A DNA stretch of 45,705 nucleotides from Chara braunii. Lineage: Eukaryota > Streptophyta > Charophyceae > Charales > Characeae. Shown one piece after another: positions 31,913 to 42,058 of the stretch; position 1 is the first letter of the stretch, and each line of letters starts with the position of its first letter. The stretch is taken from positions 110,087 to 155,791 of the forward strand of contig BFEA01000313.1 in the NCBI GenBank assembly GCA_003427395.1, written 5' to 3'. The notes under the pieces were generated by a model. That model worked only from the letters and a program-made list of their open reading frames with translations. It ran no database searches and was not told the origin of the DNA. The position numbers were made by a program, and so were the translations under genes.

Positions 31913-33083
31913 ACGTTCGCGGATCAAAGTTGACCCGTTGACACCTTGAAATAATAGGCCGAAATGAAACCGAGTCTGAAGAATCGTGCGAAAAGGAAAA
32001 TTAAATAATAATAATAATAATAATGAAAAGAACAAAAATGTAAAGACAAAGTGACTAAAGGTCGTCAGATTTCCCCAAACTAAAGCTGGCGGTTCAGTCG
32101 TGCAGATTAGACCTCCAGTTTTCTTTTTCACTTTTCTTTTTACGTTTCATTTCTCTTTCTTATTGTCTTTGCTCAGCCTCTTTTTCTCTGACAGCGACCA
32201 CCGCTCTGAGCACCCAACCCATAACCTCACTAAAGGGTACTCGGTGCGCAGTAGAAAAGACCGCGCCGGTCCCTCTACCTTCGCGTCCCTGGGCGAACCC
32301 GGCGGCTACCACGGCCGCAGGCCGGTAGTGCTCTGTTGTACAGCACGACACCGAGCCTGCGTGGACCAAAGGAAAGTCCAGTGGCGCACCCCCTTTCCTT
32401 TTGCAGGGACAAGCACCAACAGGATCGGTCCACGTCAGGGCACAACTCAAGTATACCAGCAGAGCTGCGGAGGTTCGACAACAGTCCAACGAGCCGCGGG
32501 CGTTGGGACAAGGGACCGATACTGAGCAGGAACTTGGCACACAAAGGAGGGCCGGGACACCGCGCCCTCCGACACCAGTGGGGCTATCCCCCTTGGTTTT
32601 GCCGTCAGCTGGGTCGGAGCGATGCTTGCTGTTCCTTTTCCTCGTCCTTCATTTCTCTGACGATTAAAAAATTCTTAATATTTTATTATTTATTATTATA
32701 CTCCGGCGTTCCTTGATTTAGACGAGGTGCCGGATTTAAAGGTCGTCACGATGGTCGAGGACTTTGAGCACGCATCCTTGGGTTGACCTACGAGAGCCTG
32801 CGTGTCCGGGATGCTGGCAAAATTTCTTTATCCTAATTGTGTTAAAAACGTGGACCAAGGGGTTCAACGGGAATATGAGTTGGAGGATGATTAGCCCACA
32901 AGGAGGAGAGAAGCTCGGATGGCAGGGGACGCTGCGGGCGGGCCGTCTGCCAGCCGCAAGTACCTGTGAAAAAGTTAGATTGTGAAGTATGCCCTTTAGG
33001 ATCCGGAGAATGGCGAGTTGTGCCTGGGCGGAACAACTTTGGGCATAGCAGCAGGAGCCGCAGGCGGGGCACCACGGCTAGTT

Positions 33084-33204
33084 CTGTGGAACCCTCCTTC
33101 CACCTCGATTTTCAAAGTTCTCATTTGAATATTTGCTACTACCACCAAGATCTGCGTTGGGCCGTTTCACCTAGACCCACGCATAGGCACACAGCAGAAC
33201 CGCA
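33084..33204 (-). pseudogene. LSU (25S/28S) rRNA fragment, antisense (copy 3)
   Basis: On the minus strand the first 38 or so bases of the conserved block ('atcttggtggtagtagcaaa' onward to 'gagaactttgaa') match the LSU rRNA consensus as I know it, the best preserved of the three fragments. It then diverges after 'gggttcca'. Its position matches 5,999-6,125 and 39,925-40,078. Confidence 0.8.
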
Positions 33205-33902
33205 CCCTCGGCTCCGCGACCTGCTATGAGAAGCCTGAGTGGGGCTTGTCTGGTGAAAAGCTGAAGGGATGGCGGAGTCTGTTTGGAAGAGACGGGTCAG
33301 GGGAAGACCGAAGGAGAGCGTGGCGAAGGCGGAGGCGATAACAACCGTGAAACTCGTTCTTCGGACTTGGGTATAGGGGCGAAAGACTAATCGAATCAGC
33401 AACAAGTTCCCTCTGAAGTTCTCTCAGGCACTGAAGCTACTGGACAACTGTTCCTCGTCGAAGGAGTTACCGCTATCAGAGTCTGTGATCCCGAAGAAAC
33501 AAAGTGTGCGGCCACAGAGGCAGTGGTAAGTGCAGGGAAGGGGCGACGAGCGCTGCGGCAGCGAAGCGATGAGCGCTTAGGCAGGGAAGTGGGGCAGCAA
33601 AAAAAAAGGGGGAGTGAACTCGGACGACATTTTGCACAAGGTGGATGCAAGGCGAGGTCGAAAGCAACGGAAAGCGGGAGTACCTATGGCAGAGGTTTAA
33701 GACATCTGCCTCTCTCATTTCTTGATGAAAGTGAGTGGGGAAAGAGACTACATAGGGATTTCAGACCGGGGCGATCTCAAATTCGCGGTTAGTTTAGGAG
33801 GAAAGTTGGTGTAGAGGGAGGTTAGTAGATAAAGTAGTGCGCGAAAGTGTATCGATGAAGGAGCAGCGAAGGAGAATGGTGGAAGGAAAAAATGATTAAC
33901 TT

Positions 33903-33926
33903 GCCCGATTTTTTACAGAATCGGGC
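33903..33926. repeat. Hairpin, class 2, perfect stem
   Basis: GCCCGATT pairs perfectly with AATCGGGC across 'ttttacag'. The corresponding stem in copy 1 is CTCACTCGAT/ATCGAGCGAG: different bases, same fold. Confidence 0.7.
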
Positions 33927-34076
33927 GGGATAAAGTTCGAAGTCGAGATTTTTTGGGATGACGATCCCAAATATTTAGTTAGTTTGGGTAGGAAGTTAGT
34001 AGGATTGAAGATAGGAGATAGATAGGTTGCGCGGAGGTAAGGTGATTAGTAGATATGGCGAAGGAATAAGCACCTA

Positions 34077-34110
34077 GTTCGCTAGATTCTTAACAAAATC
34101 AGGCGCGAAA
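34077..34110. repeat. Hairpin, class 2, decayed
   Basis: 'gattcttaacaaaatc' has the class 2 loop with a short GATT/AATC stem and partly paired outer arms (TTCGC/GCGAA). It is the second hairpin of this copy. Confidence 0.5.
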
Positions 34111-35345
34111 GATGCTAAGATGGGCTTTCGGGGCATTTTGAAGACATTGGCCGCGACAGATTTTGAACGGGGCCATTGGTTCGGGCGCTACGGGTTGTGA
34201 AGGCTGTGCGAGGGAACATCATAATGTATTTTTCCTCGTTCCAGCGGAAGGTTTTCATCTTACACATGTGAGTAGTAGAATGAAAGCCAAGTAAACCGTG
34301 CAAATCCGCTCATCGTCCTGTTTGTCATCGGGATCGCATCTCCATCAAAATTGTTTTGCTGTTTCAAAAAGTGTTAGCAATCCCGACGACCATGCTCATC
34401 GGGGTGGTCACTACCCCGACTCTAGTCTTAACAAGGTGTCGTGGCTCGTGACTGTTGTTCCCGAGCCTGGTTTTTATTGCGATTACAATGATGATCGTTG
34501 CTTATATTCGGGAGATCGCAATACCCATTGCGGTGTTGTGAGGAGTCGTCCCCCTTGTCGCAGCTCATTGTCGTCGTGCTTATGTTTCTCGTAGCTCCTA
34601 GTGTGGCGGTGCACTTTGTTGCATCCAAGGGGGAGATTCATTCTCATTTCGCGCACTCGAAGGCTGCAGAGTTTTTTGTTTTTGCATGAAACTATCGAAT
34701 TGTAGAAGTGAGTTCGCATCCAACAGTGACCGCGAGTTGGGCTACTTGAGTAAGAACAGACAGATAGAAGGATGAGGATGAAGATGTGCAGTACATACTT
34801 GGTCTACGGGTGTCTGTACCTTCGTATGCCTCTAATCTGCTGCAAACGTCAACTGGTTGTGTTGTCTACTTTTAGGTTGGTAATAGATTGAGTTATGGTG
34901 GTCCGGGCGCTGAGCGTCGGGGTAGGAAAGAGAGTTCCGAACCAGTGTCATTTTTCATATCTGATAAGTAGCGGAGCACGACTGCTGGTCGCACTTCTCG
35001 TTCTCCTCAAACACGCAGTCTCCTGTTGTTGGACTCATACACAGTCGTGTTGATCTTCCAGCCGTGTTCGCCTTTTGAAAGCCTGTTGGGTCTACCCAGC
35101 CGCTATACTGACCAGCTGTAACTGGGTTATGGTGTTGCTGAAGGATCAACGGGGGACGCGTCTTAGAGTGAGCTGGGGACACTACGGATGAACAATCTCG
35201 TATATTGAGTACCGACAGCTACTAATGTTGCCGACCCTATCAAGGAGAGAAGAGAGCTAGGACAGGAGCTAAAGAAGGGGCGAGACACATATGTATGGGG
35301 TATGGTTGTCTGCTGGACTTTCTGTAACGGCCTGCTGATTGAGTA

Positions 35346-36960
35346 CTACGGCTCATTGGAAGTTGCCGCTACTGATGTGAACGCGAAGTGGCTGTGCATT
35401 TGCAGCAACCTGTATTGGATCTGTTGTTGGGCCTGGGTTGTACATATAGTTGCCACGCCCATTGTTTCACGCGAGTTGTCAAGCATACCGCTCCTTCTAA
35501 GGGCCTCCAACAATTCGTCTGTGGTTAATGGCGCCTTGCGTTGTTCCCTTTGTTTTAATGATAATATTGTTGGGAGATGTTGGAGCATTGTATGACGGGC
35601 TAGGGCCAACCGCTGCATTCCCCATTGGTCGGATTCAGAGGTGTATAGTTTTTGGTAGAACTGGGCAGTGTAGTTTACTATAGTCTATGCATTGGTTGCA
35701 TCCAGCCGAGAATGGTACAAGGGGTGACGTAGTGCGGGTATAGTCGCTTGCCTCGCACTAGCCTTAGCCTTTCTAAAAAGGCTTTGGCCATTGTGACCTC
35801 TATATCTTATCGTCCCACTTTTGCTTGGATGCGCCATGCCCCTGCCTGCACATCTAAGTAAGACTGCAGTTAATCCCTAGCGGCTTGTAGCCTTTGATAG
35901 GTCATATCGTTGAGAGGGTCAATCTGCAGTTTAGTATCCCAGCTCTCTAGCTCTTTTATCAGACTCTCTAAAATAATTTTGCGTCGTCGTGCATAGTTGA
36001 TAGAGAATGTTTTAACTATATCCCTCAATTGCGCTATACCGTCGTTGAACTAGTCCACCGTTGAGGTTGTTTGTTGTTGTGTCAATTCCCAATACTCCCA
36101 AAAATCTTTGATCAAAGTTTGAAGGGCGGGGAGTTTGAGGAGCGAAAGAGTTGAATTTGTAAAACCTGAGACATTGTTATATTGGGTAGTAAAAGGACAG
36201 GCCCATGACTATCCCTTGATGATCAAAAGATATGCATGCACTAAAAAACATAATATCAGCCACGGTTAGGGCCCCGACCAGTTCTTTAGAGATCAAGAAT
36301 AGATTTATTATGAAATTGGACGTGCCTGCCACTCCTCTCGATCTCACACAGGCGTATGCTTGTTTGGTCAAGTGTAACAATTTGTAGGCATCTTTCGACT
36401 GGAGGGTAGCCATGAGTTGTGCCAATATACCCACACCGATCGTGGGTCCACTCTTGGCTTTGTGTTGTGGAAGAAGATCGTCTATCCAACAGGGGTTCTG
36501 GTGTTATGTTGAGGTCGCCCACCACAACTAGGGGCGTGCCACCAGGCAGCTCCTGGCGGAAGAGGCGAGGGAAACGTACCCTGTCCAGGGGGTCATTCGG
36601 GCCGTAAATGCTGACAATCCAAATTTCTTCATCCCCCACCTTTCCTGTCACATATACCCAATGACCTTCTTGTTGGTCAAACTCATGGGCAATTCGTGTC
36701 AATCTGGATGATGGAGGAAACCAAATGGCTACTCCGGTCGAGGCCCCTGATATCGTCGGAGCCGAGAAGGATATATAGGGCCACACCCATTTCGTTTTTG
36801 TGGTGTGTTCCGGAGAGTGTGTTTCTTGTACACACACTACATCTGCCGAGGTCCCGGTGGTTTCGGTTCTCAACATTCTCCAGATTGCATCCTTTTTTTC
36901 CTGTGAAGATTGTGCTAGTCCATTAAGGTTTATCGCCCAATTGTCTAAGTCTGCAGAAGC
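35346..36960 (-). pseudogene. LINE ORF2 remnant: APE-type endonuclease and linker, no RT
   Basis: The minus strand from about 36,960 reads 'DLDNWAINLNGLAQSSQEKK' then 'ADVVCVQETHS' (the QET motif), 'ASTGVAIWFPPSSR', 'EEIWIVSIYGPNDPLDR' and 'PLVVVGDLNITPEPLLDR' (the GDLN motif). After a frameshift near 36,430 the next frame (36,434-36,177) gives the C-terminus, where the catalytic SDH has become FDH ('ISFDHQGIVMGLSFY'). A linker with TAG/TAA stops follows ('LQAARD', stop, 'LQSYLDVQAGAWRIQAKVGR'). A last piece (35,618-35,346, 'APLTTDELLEALRRSGM') is the segment that normally precedes reverse transcriptase. The RT domain itself is absent, so the copy is dead and lacks its 3' end. Confidence 0.85.
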
Positions 36961-36984
36961 AACCTTTCGTTCTTGGGGGCGCCT

Positions 36985-37003
36985 GGGGGGGGGGGGGACA
37001 TGT

Positions 37004-37035
<32 letters not shown>
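36985..37035. repeat. Poly(C)/poly(G) tract between LINE ORF1 and ORF2
   Basis: A run of 13 G, then 'acatgt', then a run of 32 G on the + strand, which is poly(C) on the LINE coding strand. It lies exactly between the ORF1 stop (37,109) and the first endonuclease codons. An ATG between the two runs is one base out of frame with ORF2 in this assembly. Confidence 0.9.
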
Positions 37036-37036
<1 letters not shown>

Positions 37037-37108
37037 AATAAACCACGCAGTCCATGGTTTTATTCATTTATCGGGTATATATTTCCCCACTCCTCGTTCG
37101 GAGTTTTC

Positions 37109-38473
37109 TTACACCAGCGAGTTCATTAAAGCAGGCGCATCGGATTTTGAGTCCAAACTAGTACCCAATTGTTCATCTTGTTGTTCACTGTCGCCTTTCC
37201 CTTTCGCGAGAAGGTCGATCATGCGGGCTGCTACCGGTGCTAGTTTGTCCATGTGAGCATGATTGTCACAGGCGGGCATAAGCAGGTTTGAAGGTATGGA
37301 CTGCAGACCGGGGGATAAACTCTGAACCAATTGTCCATCATGGGTACCAAGGCGTAGGGCAGCCCCTATGTCCTCCATGAGCACCTCCGACCAATATTGG
37401 TTGTCTTCGGTGTACATTCATCCTCTGTTGTCACATGTTCGGACCATCCTTCTTTCTGTAGATGACCCCTGGCCTACTGTTCTATTGTTGAGATCTTCCA
37501 AGAGTGTTGTCACTGTTAATATGATTGTTTTTGTGATGAGGCCCCAATCTATCTCTTCTAAACAACGGTATTGGTTGATGGTTTGTTTAATGGTCTGTTT
37601 AGCCAGAATCCTCCTCTGAATTCTCTCCAAATGTAGGGGCGGGATGGATTCGTTTAGGGAGCGGTCAATCGGGGCCAACAAATTTTGCAATACCTAGTCC
37701 GTGAGGAGTTTCAGTTGTGTACGCACTCTCTTCTCGCGGATCGGTGTGGTTCCATCTTTTGGATCATCTTTCCCGTCTATGGCGCCTGCCACTCCCATTG
37801 TGTGGTCCATTTCAGGGTGGACTCCCCCGACGTTTTCTAAATCTCTCGGGCAATGATCGTCTGCCTTCCTGAATTGGCAGTCATCCCTTTAGTGCGCATG
37901 TCCAGCGGTAGTTGTGGGGTACTCCGGGTGTGAGTGTGATTGCGGGATGGGCAAATCGCCGTTGTGATAAAGTTGTAGATGTCGGTCCCCCAACATGACC
38001 ATTTGAGACGCTTCATTGATGTGGGGGGCATGTCGTAGAACAACGGATGATGGTTGGCATGTTGTCGTCGTTGGAACAGGTAGTGATAATGCGAGGCCAG
38101 ACTGAGGGTGGGGGTGTATTAGTTTTGCAGTTATGTCTGCCGGAACTGGTTTTTATGCAACATTTGTTTTTGGTCTAGGGGATCTGGCTGGCCAAGGGCC
38201 TCTCTTTGGTTTTGGGCACTGTTGGGCTTCCAACAGCTGGTTTCTGAGTTGGGATTGACTCCAATTGCTTTGTTGCTCGTGTATGTCCCGCGCCACTTGT
38301 CTCGCCAAATGGTGGAACAAGGACTGTTGTTCCATTGTGAGCACAACTTGCGGGGGGGCTGGTCCCCAGTTTTCCTCCCTATGCTCCGCTTCAACCATTC
38401 CTTCGTTTGACATACATTCCAGATAGGAATCGGTTTCAAATTCAGAGGGGATATCATGGATGGGAGTGCCCAT
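37109..38473 (-). pseudogene. LINE ORF1 remnant with four in-frame stops
   Basis: One frame of 455 codons from ATG at 38,473 to TAA at 37,109-37,111, interrupted by TAA, TAA, TAG and TGA (TAA near 38,154 and 37,89x, TAG near 37,692, TGA at 37,418-37,420). No frameshift is needed. Landmarks: acidic N-terminus ('EFETDSYLECMSNEGMVEAE'), a Q-rich helical stretch ('VLTMEQQSLFHHLARQVARD'), a decayed zinc-knuckle-like patch ('CQFRKADDHCPRDLEN', with two of the CCHC cysteines missing), and 'GTTPIREKRVRTQLKLLTD' before the TAG. The position 5' of an APE endonuclease frame supports the ORF1 role (nucleic-acid-binding partner of ORF2). The TAG and TGA are each one change from TGG. Confidence 0.65.
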
Positions 38474-38667
38474 ATCATAGACATATAGCCTGCTAGCCTG
38501 CCTGGCGTTTCCCTGTGCTTTGCCTTTTGTTGTTCCTCTTCTGCCTGCTCATGTTATTCGAGAAGTCTCTGGTACTTCTCTGTACCGCATTTTGCAGTTT
38601 TGTCGCTCCCTGTGTATGGTTGTTCATCGACCTTGTGTCCCCTTTGTGCTCCACGTTGTCGGAGCCA

Positions 38668-38685
38668 ATACCCTTACAAGGGTAT
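38668..38685. repeat. 18-bp near-palindrome at element start (copy 4)
   Basis: ATACCCTTACAAGGGTAT, identical to 5,194-5,211, 11 bases inside the start. Confidence 0.8.
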
Positions 38686-39404
38686 CCGCCCTGGATTTTG
38701 CAGGCGACAGAAAATAAGTTGTGCGGACGCGCAGTTTTGAGGCGCTCGTGATGTTTCGTATTGATATTATAGAGTCGGCTTTTCCACCGCCAAAGTTTTT
38801 TATTTTGATTAAAATTAGGAAGAGTTGTTCTTCCTGTTGAAATGACCATGGTGTGTGTACGCTTATACGGAAGACGTCGTCGACAGTAATGTTGCTTCTG
38901 GGCGGTGATTGGAGCATGCGATAAAAAATAGAACGTGAGCAGGGACCTCTGCACGATGGACGTTGGAGGTTGACGACTGTGGACTTAGTTGACAAGGCGG
39001 GGTGTGGCTTTGGAACGCTTCAGTGGACCCGCGCTCTGCATGGTACTCACTTACATAGGTGTTCGCTAATGCTAAGGTCAACCTAAGGCCCAGTATAATT
39101 GGTCACGGTGACTAACTTTCAAAGTAGTGGTACGAGGATCGAGGGCAGCGACCGGCGGCAATGGAGCATTGGAGCGGTTGAAAATGCTAAGGGGTTGAGG
39201 GCCTGGTGGGGCTATCCCCTTTAGTTTTTGTTGACCGGCCCATCCGTGGGCCTGATCAGGCGGAATTGAAAGGGATACTGACAACCTCCCTACCCCGAAG
39301 CACCACTTTTTTTCGGTGTTCATATCTTTATTTTTCACTTTTGTTTTATTAGTTGCCAGTCCCGTTTCTGGGACGTGGCGCCAGTGTTTGTCGGGGCCAG
39401 CGGG

Positions 39405-39470
39405 TGTGAGCAGTTGGTATAACCATAAATTGCTGAAACACAGGCCTGAGTGGGAACTCCGCTGGGCGAT
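39405..39470 (+). repeat. tRNA-like remnant
   Basis: 'gagcagttggtataacc' is D-arm-like, and 'cctgagtgggaactccg' lies at the place of the T-arm but has lost most of box B. Probably the head of a SINE-like unit repeated in this family (compare 40,276-40,342). Confidence 0.35.
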
Positions 39471-39924
39471 GACAGCGCTTTTGCTCCCCTCCTTGTTTGG
39501 ACGTGGGGTGCCCTGCCTGCATGGGCTGTTGTGATCGGCATTAGTGGGGAGCGATTAAAACCCGCACAGAGGTAGTCACGGCATCGGGCACGCCTCTTGT
39601 TTGGCTGACCGTCGGGGTTCTGCGTGCTCAGAATGCTGGCAAAATCCCTCTATCTTGCCTACCTTGAAACGCGGACCAAGAAGTCAACATCTATGCGGGT
39701 CTGTGGGTGTTTGGCTCAAGAGGCAGAAGAAACATGAGCGGCGGGGACCCTCCGCAGGTGCACCATCCGCCAACCACGATCTGCTTCAGGGAAGCTGTCC
39801 GCCACCCGTGATCTGCACAGAGGAGTTTCGAGTGTGAGCATGCAGGTTGGGACCAGAAAGATGCGAACTGTGTCTGGACGGAGCGGCACAGGGCAAAGTA
39901 GGGAGGTCTGCAGCGGTGCAGAAT

Positions 39925-40078
39925 GTACAGCTGTGCACATGAAACCCTGCTCCACTTCGGTCTTCAAAGTTTCATTTGGATATCTGTTACTACCACCAAA
40001 ATCTGCAGCGGGACCTGTTACACCAGGGCTCACGCCGCATGCTGCACAGCAGGCCCTGCATCCTCCTACTAGTGGCAG
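39925..40078 (-). pseudogene. LSU (25S/28S) rRNA fragment, antisense (copy 4)
   Basis: On the minus strand it contains 'attttggtggtagtaacaga', 'aactttgaagaccgaagtgg' and 'catgtgcacagc', plus the upstream LSU part ending 'ggcgtgagccctggtg'. It is the longest of the three fragments (about 150 bases) and lies in the same relative place. Confidence 0.75.
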
Positions 40079-40275
40079 AGTCAGAATAGCCACGATGGCT
40101 AAACATAGATTCTGCACTTCAGTGTTGTCCATCTGTGGGGGCATGTCGCGTAAGTTTAAGGCCATGTGCAGGTGATTGACAATCCGGGGACTTGGCTGTT
40201 CCCTGAGCTGTAGCCTTGAGAGGCAACCTCTACAGTAGGCTGGTACCAGTCCCAAGGCAGTAGGCAGTACCAATG

Positions 40276-40342
40276 CGCCTAGCTCGGTTGGTACACCCAT
40301 GAACTGCTGACGTCCAGACCAGAGTTCGAATCAAGATACAGT
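40276..40342 (+). repeat. tRNA-like (box A/box B) remnant upstream of U6
   Basis: 'cctagctcggttggtacac' (box A) and 'agagttcgaatcaag' (box B) are about 45 bases apart, the best tRNA-like pair in the element family. The acceptor arms do not pair, so it is not a tRNA gene. It ends about 85 bases before the U6-like segment. Confidence 0.5.
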
Positions 40343-40426
40343 CAGATGTCTAGTGTAACATAATTCTGAATTACCCGGGACCGGTCAATCCCACAATGGT
40401 AAGTTGGGGGCTCGGCCTGCCGGGCA

Positions 40427-40444
40427 GTCCTTCGGGACATCTAT

Positions 40445-40476
<32 letters not shown>

Positions 40477-40503
40477 GGCCCCTGCGCAAGAATGACACGC
40501 AGA
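40427..40503 (+). pseudogene. U6 snRNA-like sequence (copy 4)
   Basis: GTCCTTCGGGACATCT, then the unchanged U6 core including ACAGAGA and AGC, then 'atggcccctgcgcaagaatg' and 'acacgcag'. This is nearly identical to canonical U6 up to there, but the 3' end then departs (no aaatcg, no T run). The bases at 40,388-40,398 (ATCCCACAATG) resemble the plant snRNA upstream sequence element, but they are only 39 bases upstream and no TATA box follows. It is most likely a captured segment or pseudogene. Confidence 0.85.
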
Positions 40504-40688
40504 TGTGGGACTATACCAACTATGTTTGCTGTTTCCTTGGTTTGGGCCTTGCGGGACTTGATTCCGTGACCGGTAATTTCTACTTTTGGTTTGCTGGGTT
40601 TGGGCCACGGGGTCTGATCTTTGGAAAATAGCTAGTAGCCTCTACTTGACAGCCTGGCCTTTTTAGCCTAGCGGTTTTGTTCTTTTCT

Positions 40689-40693
<5 letters not shown>

Positions 40694-40723
<30 letters not shown>

Positions 40724-41110
40724 TTTTTTTTTTCTCAATTTCCCCCCCCACCCCCTCCCTCCCACTACTCCTACTTGTAGGCATACGGGGAACCCCGTAG
40801 CAGCCAGAACCGTGTTCACGAGAGAACATGCGGGGGCTGCTCCCGACCTGCAGGTGGGCGATACCGGCTAGGGGACAGCCGGTAGCATCAGGGACCATGC
40901 CAACAGGACCAATCCCTGTGCCTCCCCTCAGGTCCCCTCCCCTATGAACATCAGCAGACTCTGCTTAATGCCAATCGGGGGATCCAGTGGTCAATCTCTA
41001 GGTGGCGGGCGCCAAGCATGCCCAGGAAGGTCCATGAGGCCAATGGGGATTGAACCCACTACCTCCTGAATGCCACTTGCGAGCCTTACCAACTGAGTTA
41101 GGCCGCTGGA
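40694..41110 (-). mobile_element. tRNA-derived SINE with 13-bp TSD
   Basis: On the minus strand the head (41,110 downward) reads 'cggcctaactcagttggtaa' (box A) and 'agtgggttcaatcccc' (box B). The body is about 300 bases and the tail is an A-rich tract with a run of about 30 A. Both sides carry TCTTTTCTGTTTT (40,681-40,693 and 41,111-41,123), a perfect target duplication. The perfect duplication and long tail indicate a recent insertion into copy 4 of the large repeat. It would depend on a LINE for mobility; the LINE at 35-38 kb lacks its 3' end, so partnership cannot be judged. Confidence 0.85.
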
Positions 41111-41145
41111 TCTTTTCTGTTTTCCTGAAGACAGGTAGGCCCATA

Positions 41146-41237
41146 GGTCTATTTTCTTTCTTTTTGTTTTTTTTTATAGGTTCCCATCGAGGTCTATTTT
41201 CTTTCTTTTTGTTTTTTTTTTATAGGTTCCCATCTAG
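41146..41237 (+). repeat. Tandem duplication, 45 bp, 2 units
   Basis: 'ggtctattttctttcttttt' followed by a T run and 'ataggttcccatc' occurs twice head to tail with one substitution and one length change in the T run. Confidence 0.9.
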
Positions 41238-41855
41238 GTGCATGTAGGCAGATCTTGAAAGTTTGGTCGTCGATGTTAGCTGTCTGGATGGTCAGATAGG
41301 TTAGTAAGGTGACTGCTGTGCTTTAGTAGAAAACTTCAGGTAGAAAAGGCTGGGGGCCAACGAGGATGAGATTCGCACAGTTTACTTTTCCCCAAGTAAT
41401 TTTAATGGAGGTCGCATTTGCTTCCTCGCTGCGCTATTTTTGTGGGTGTATACGGAGGGAGTCCCCTCACTACTAATGGCCATACCTGAGGCCAGGCAGC
41501 TCTATTGGTGACAGAACATGGCACCACGCTAAAGTGTCACTAAGCCTTTCCCGTAGTCATGTACTTGGTGAGGTGAGGACATTAGCCACCAAAGCTGCAC
41601 TTGGAGTACGTAATTCTTCTTCAAAGTGGCAGATCTCGATCTTCGTTGAGTTATTGTTCTTCGTCATCATCCTAGGAGATGCGTTCTTCTGATAGAGTGA
41701 ACACTTCATCTACAGTGGACGGGAGGCAGAGGAAACAGAACTGCTGAAGGAGGATGCACGGACCTGGCCGGGATCCGGTCCAGGTACGTGAAAGTGGGAA
41801 ACGAAGAGTGACGAAGGTGGGAAGTGGATATGGTGAAGGGAGAAATCTGTAGCCT

Positions 41856-41881
41856 GCTCAACTCTTAATGGAATCAAGACA
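41856..41881. repeat. Hairpin, class 2, decayed
   Basis: 'caactcttaatggaatcaag' has the class 2 loop and a weak remaining stem. It is the first hairpin of copy 4. Confidence 0.45.
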
Positions 41882-42034
41882 GGAATGAAGCAATGTGGGT
41901 TTTTTTTATATGGGCGAGTTGAATGATAGAGACGGTTTGGCGTTTAGATGAATGGAGGAGGAGCTAGGAGAAAAAGGGAGTGCGCGGTTCAAACGGGAGA
42001 AGAAAGCGAAACGAGGAAGGAAATAGGATATCTT

Positions 42035-42058
42035 GCCCGTTTCTTGATGAAACTGGGC
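42035..42058. repeat. Hairpin, class 2
   Basis: GCCCGTTT pairs with AAACtGGGC (one bulged T) across 'cttgatg'. It is the second hairpin of copy 4, about 180 bases after the first. Confidence 0.6.

Larger units (their letters stand above)
32560..35340 (+). mobile_element. Large non-coding repeat, copy 3 (5'-incomplete)
   Basis: It shares with copies 2 and 4 the 'tggggctatccccc' block (32,578), with copies 1 and 4 the antisense LSU-rRNA fragment, and with both the paired class 2 hairpins at the same spacing. The start motif and near-palindrome are not found, and no U6-like segment is visible at the expected place. The right part ends where the decayed LINE begins. No protein is seen. Confidence 0.55.

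Noticed and set aside
33230-33600. U6-like segment expected in copy 3
   Set aside because: Searched at the corresponding place on both strands; neither the GTCC hairpin nor the core is found.
40388-40430. ATCCCACAATG as a U6 promoter upstream element
   Set aside because: It is only 39 bases from the start, no TATA box follows, and the other U6-like copies lack it, so a functional promoter cannot be supported.
41035-41110. Functional tRNA gene
   Set aside because: Boxes A and B are good, but the anticodon and acceptor arms do not pair, and the sequence continues into a SINE body with poly(A).
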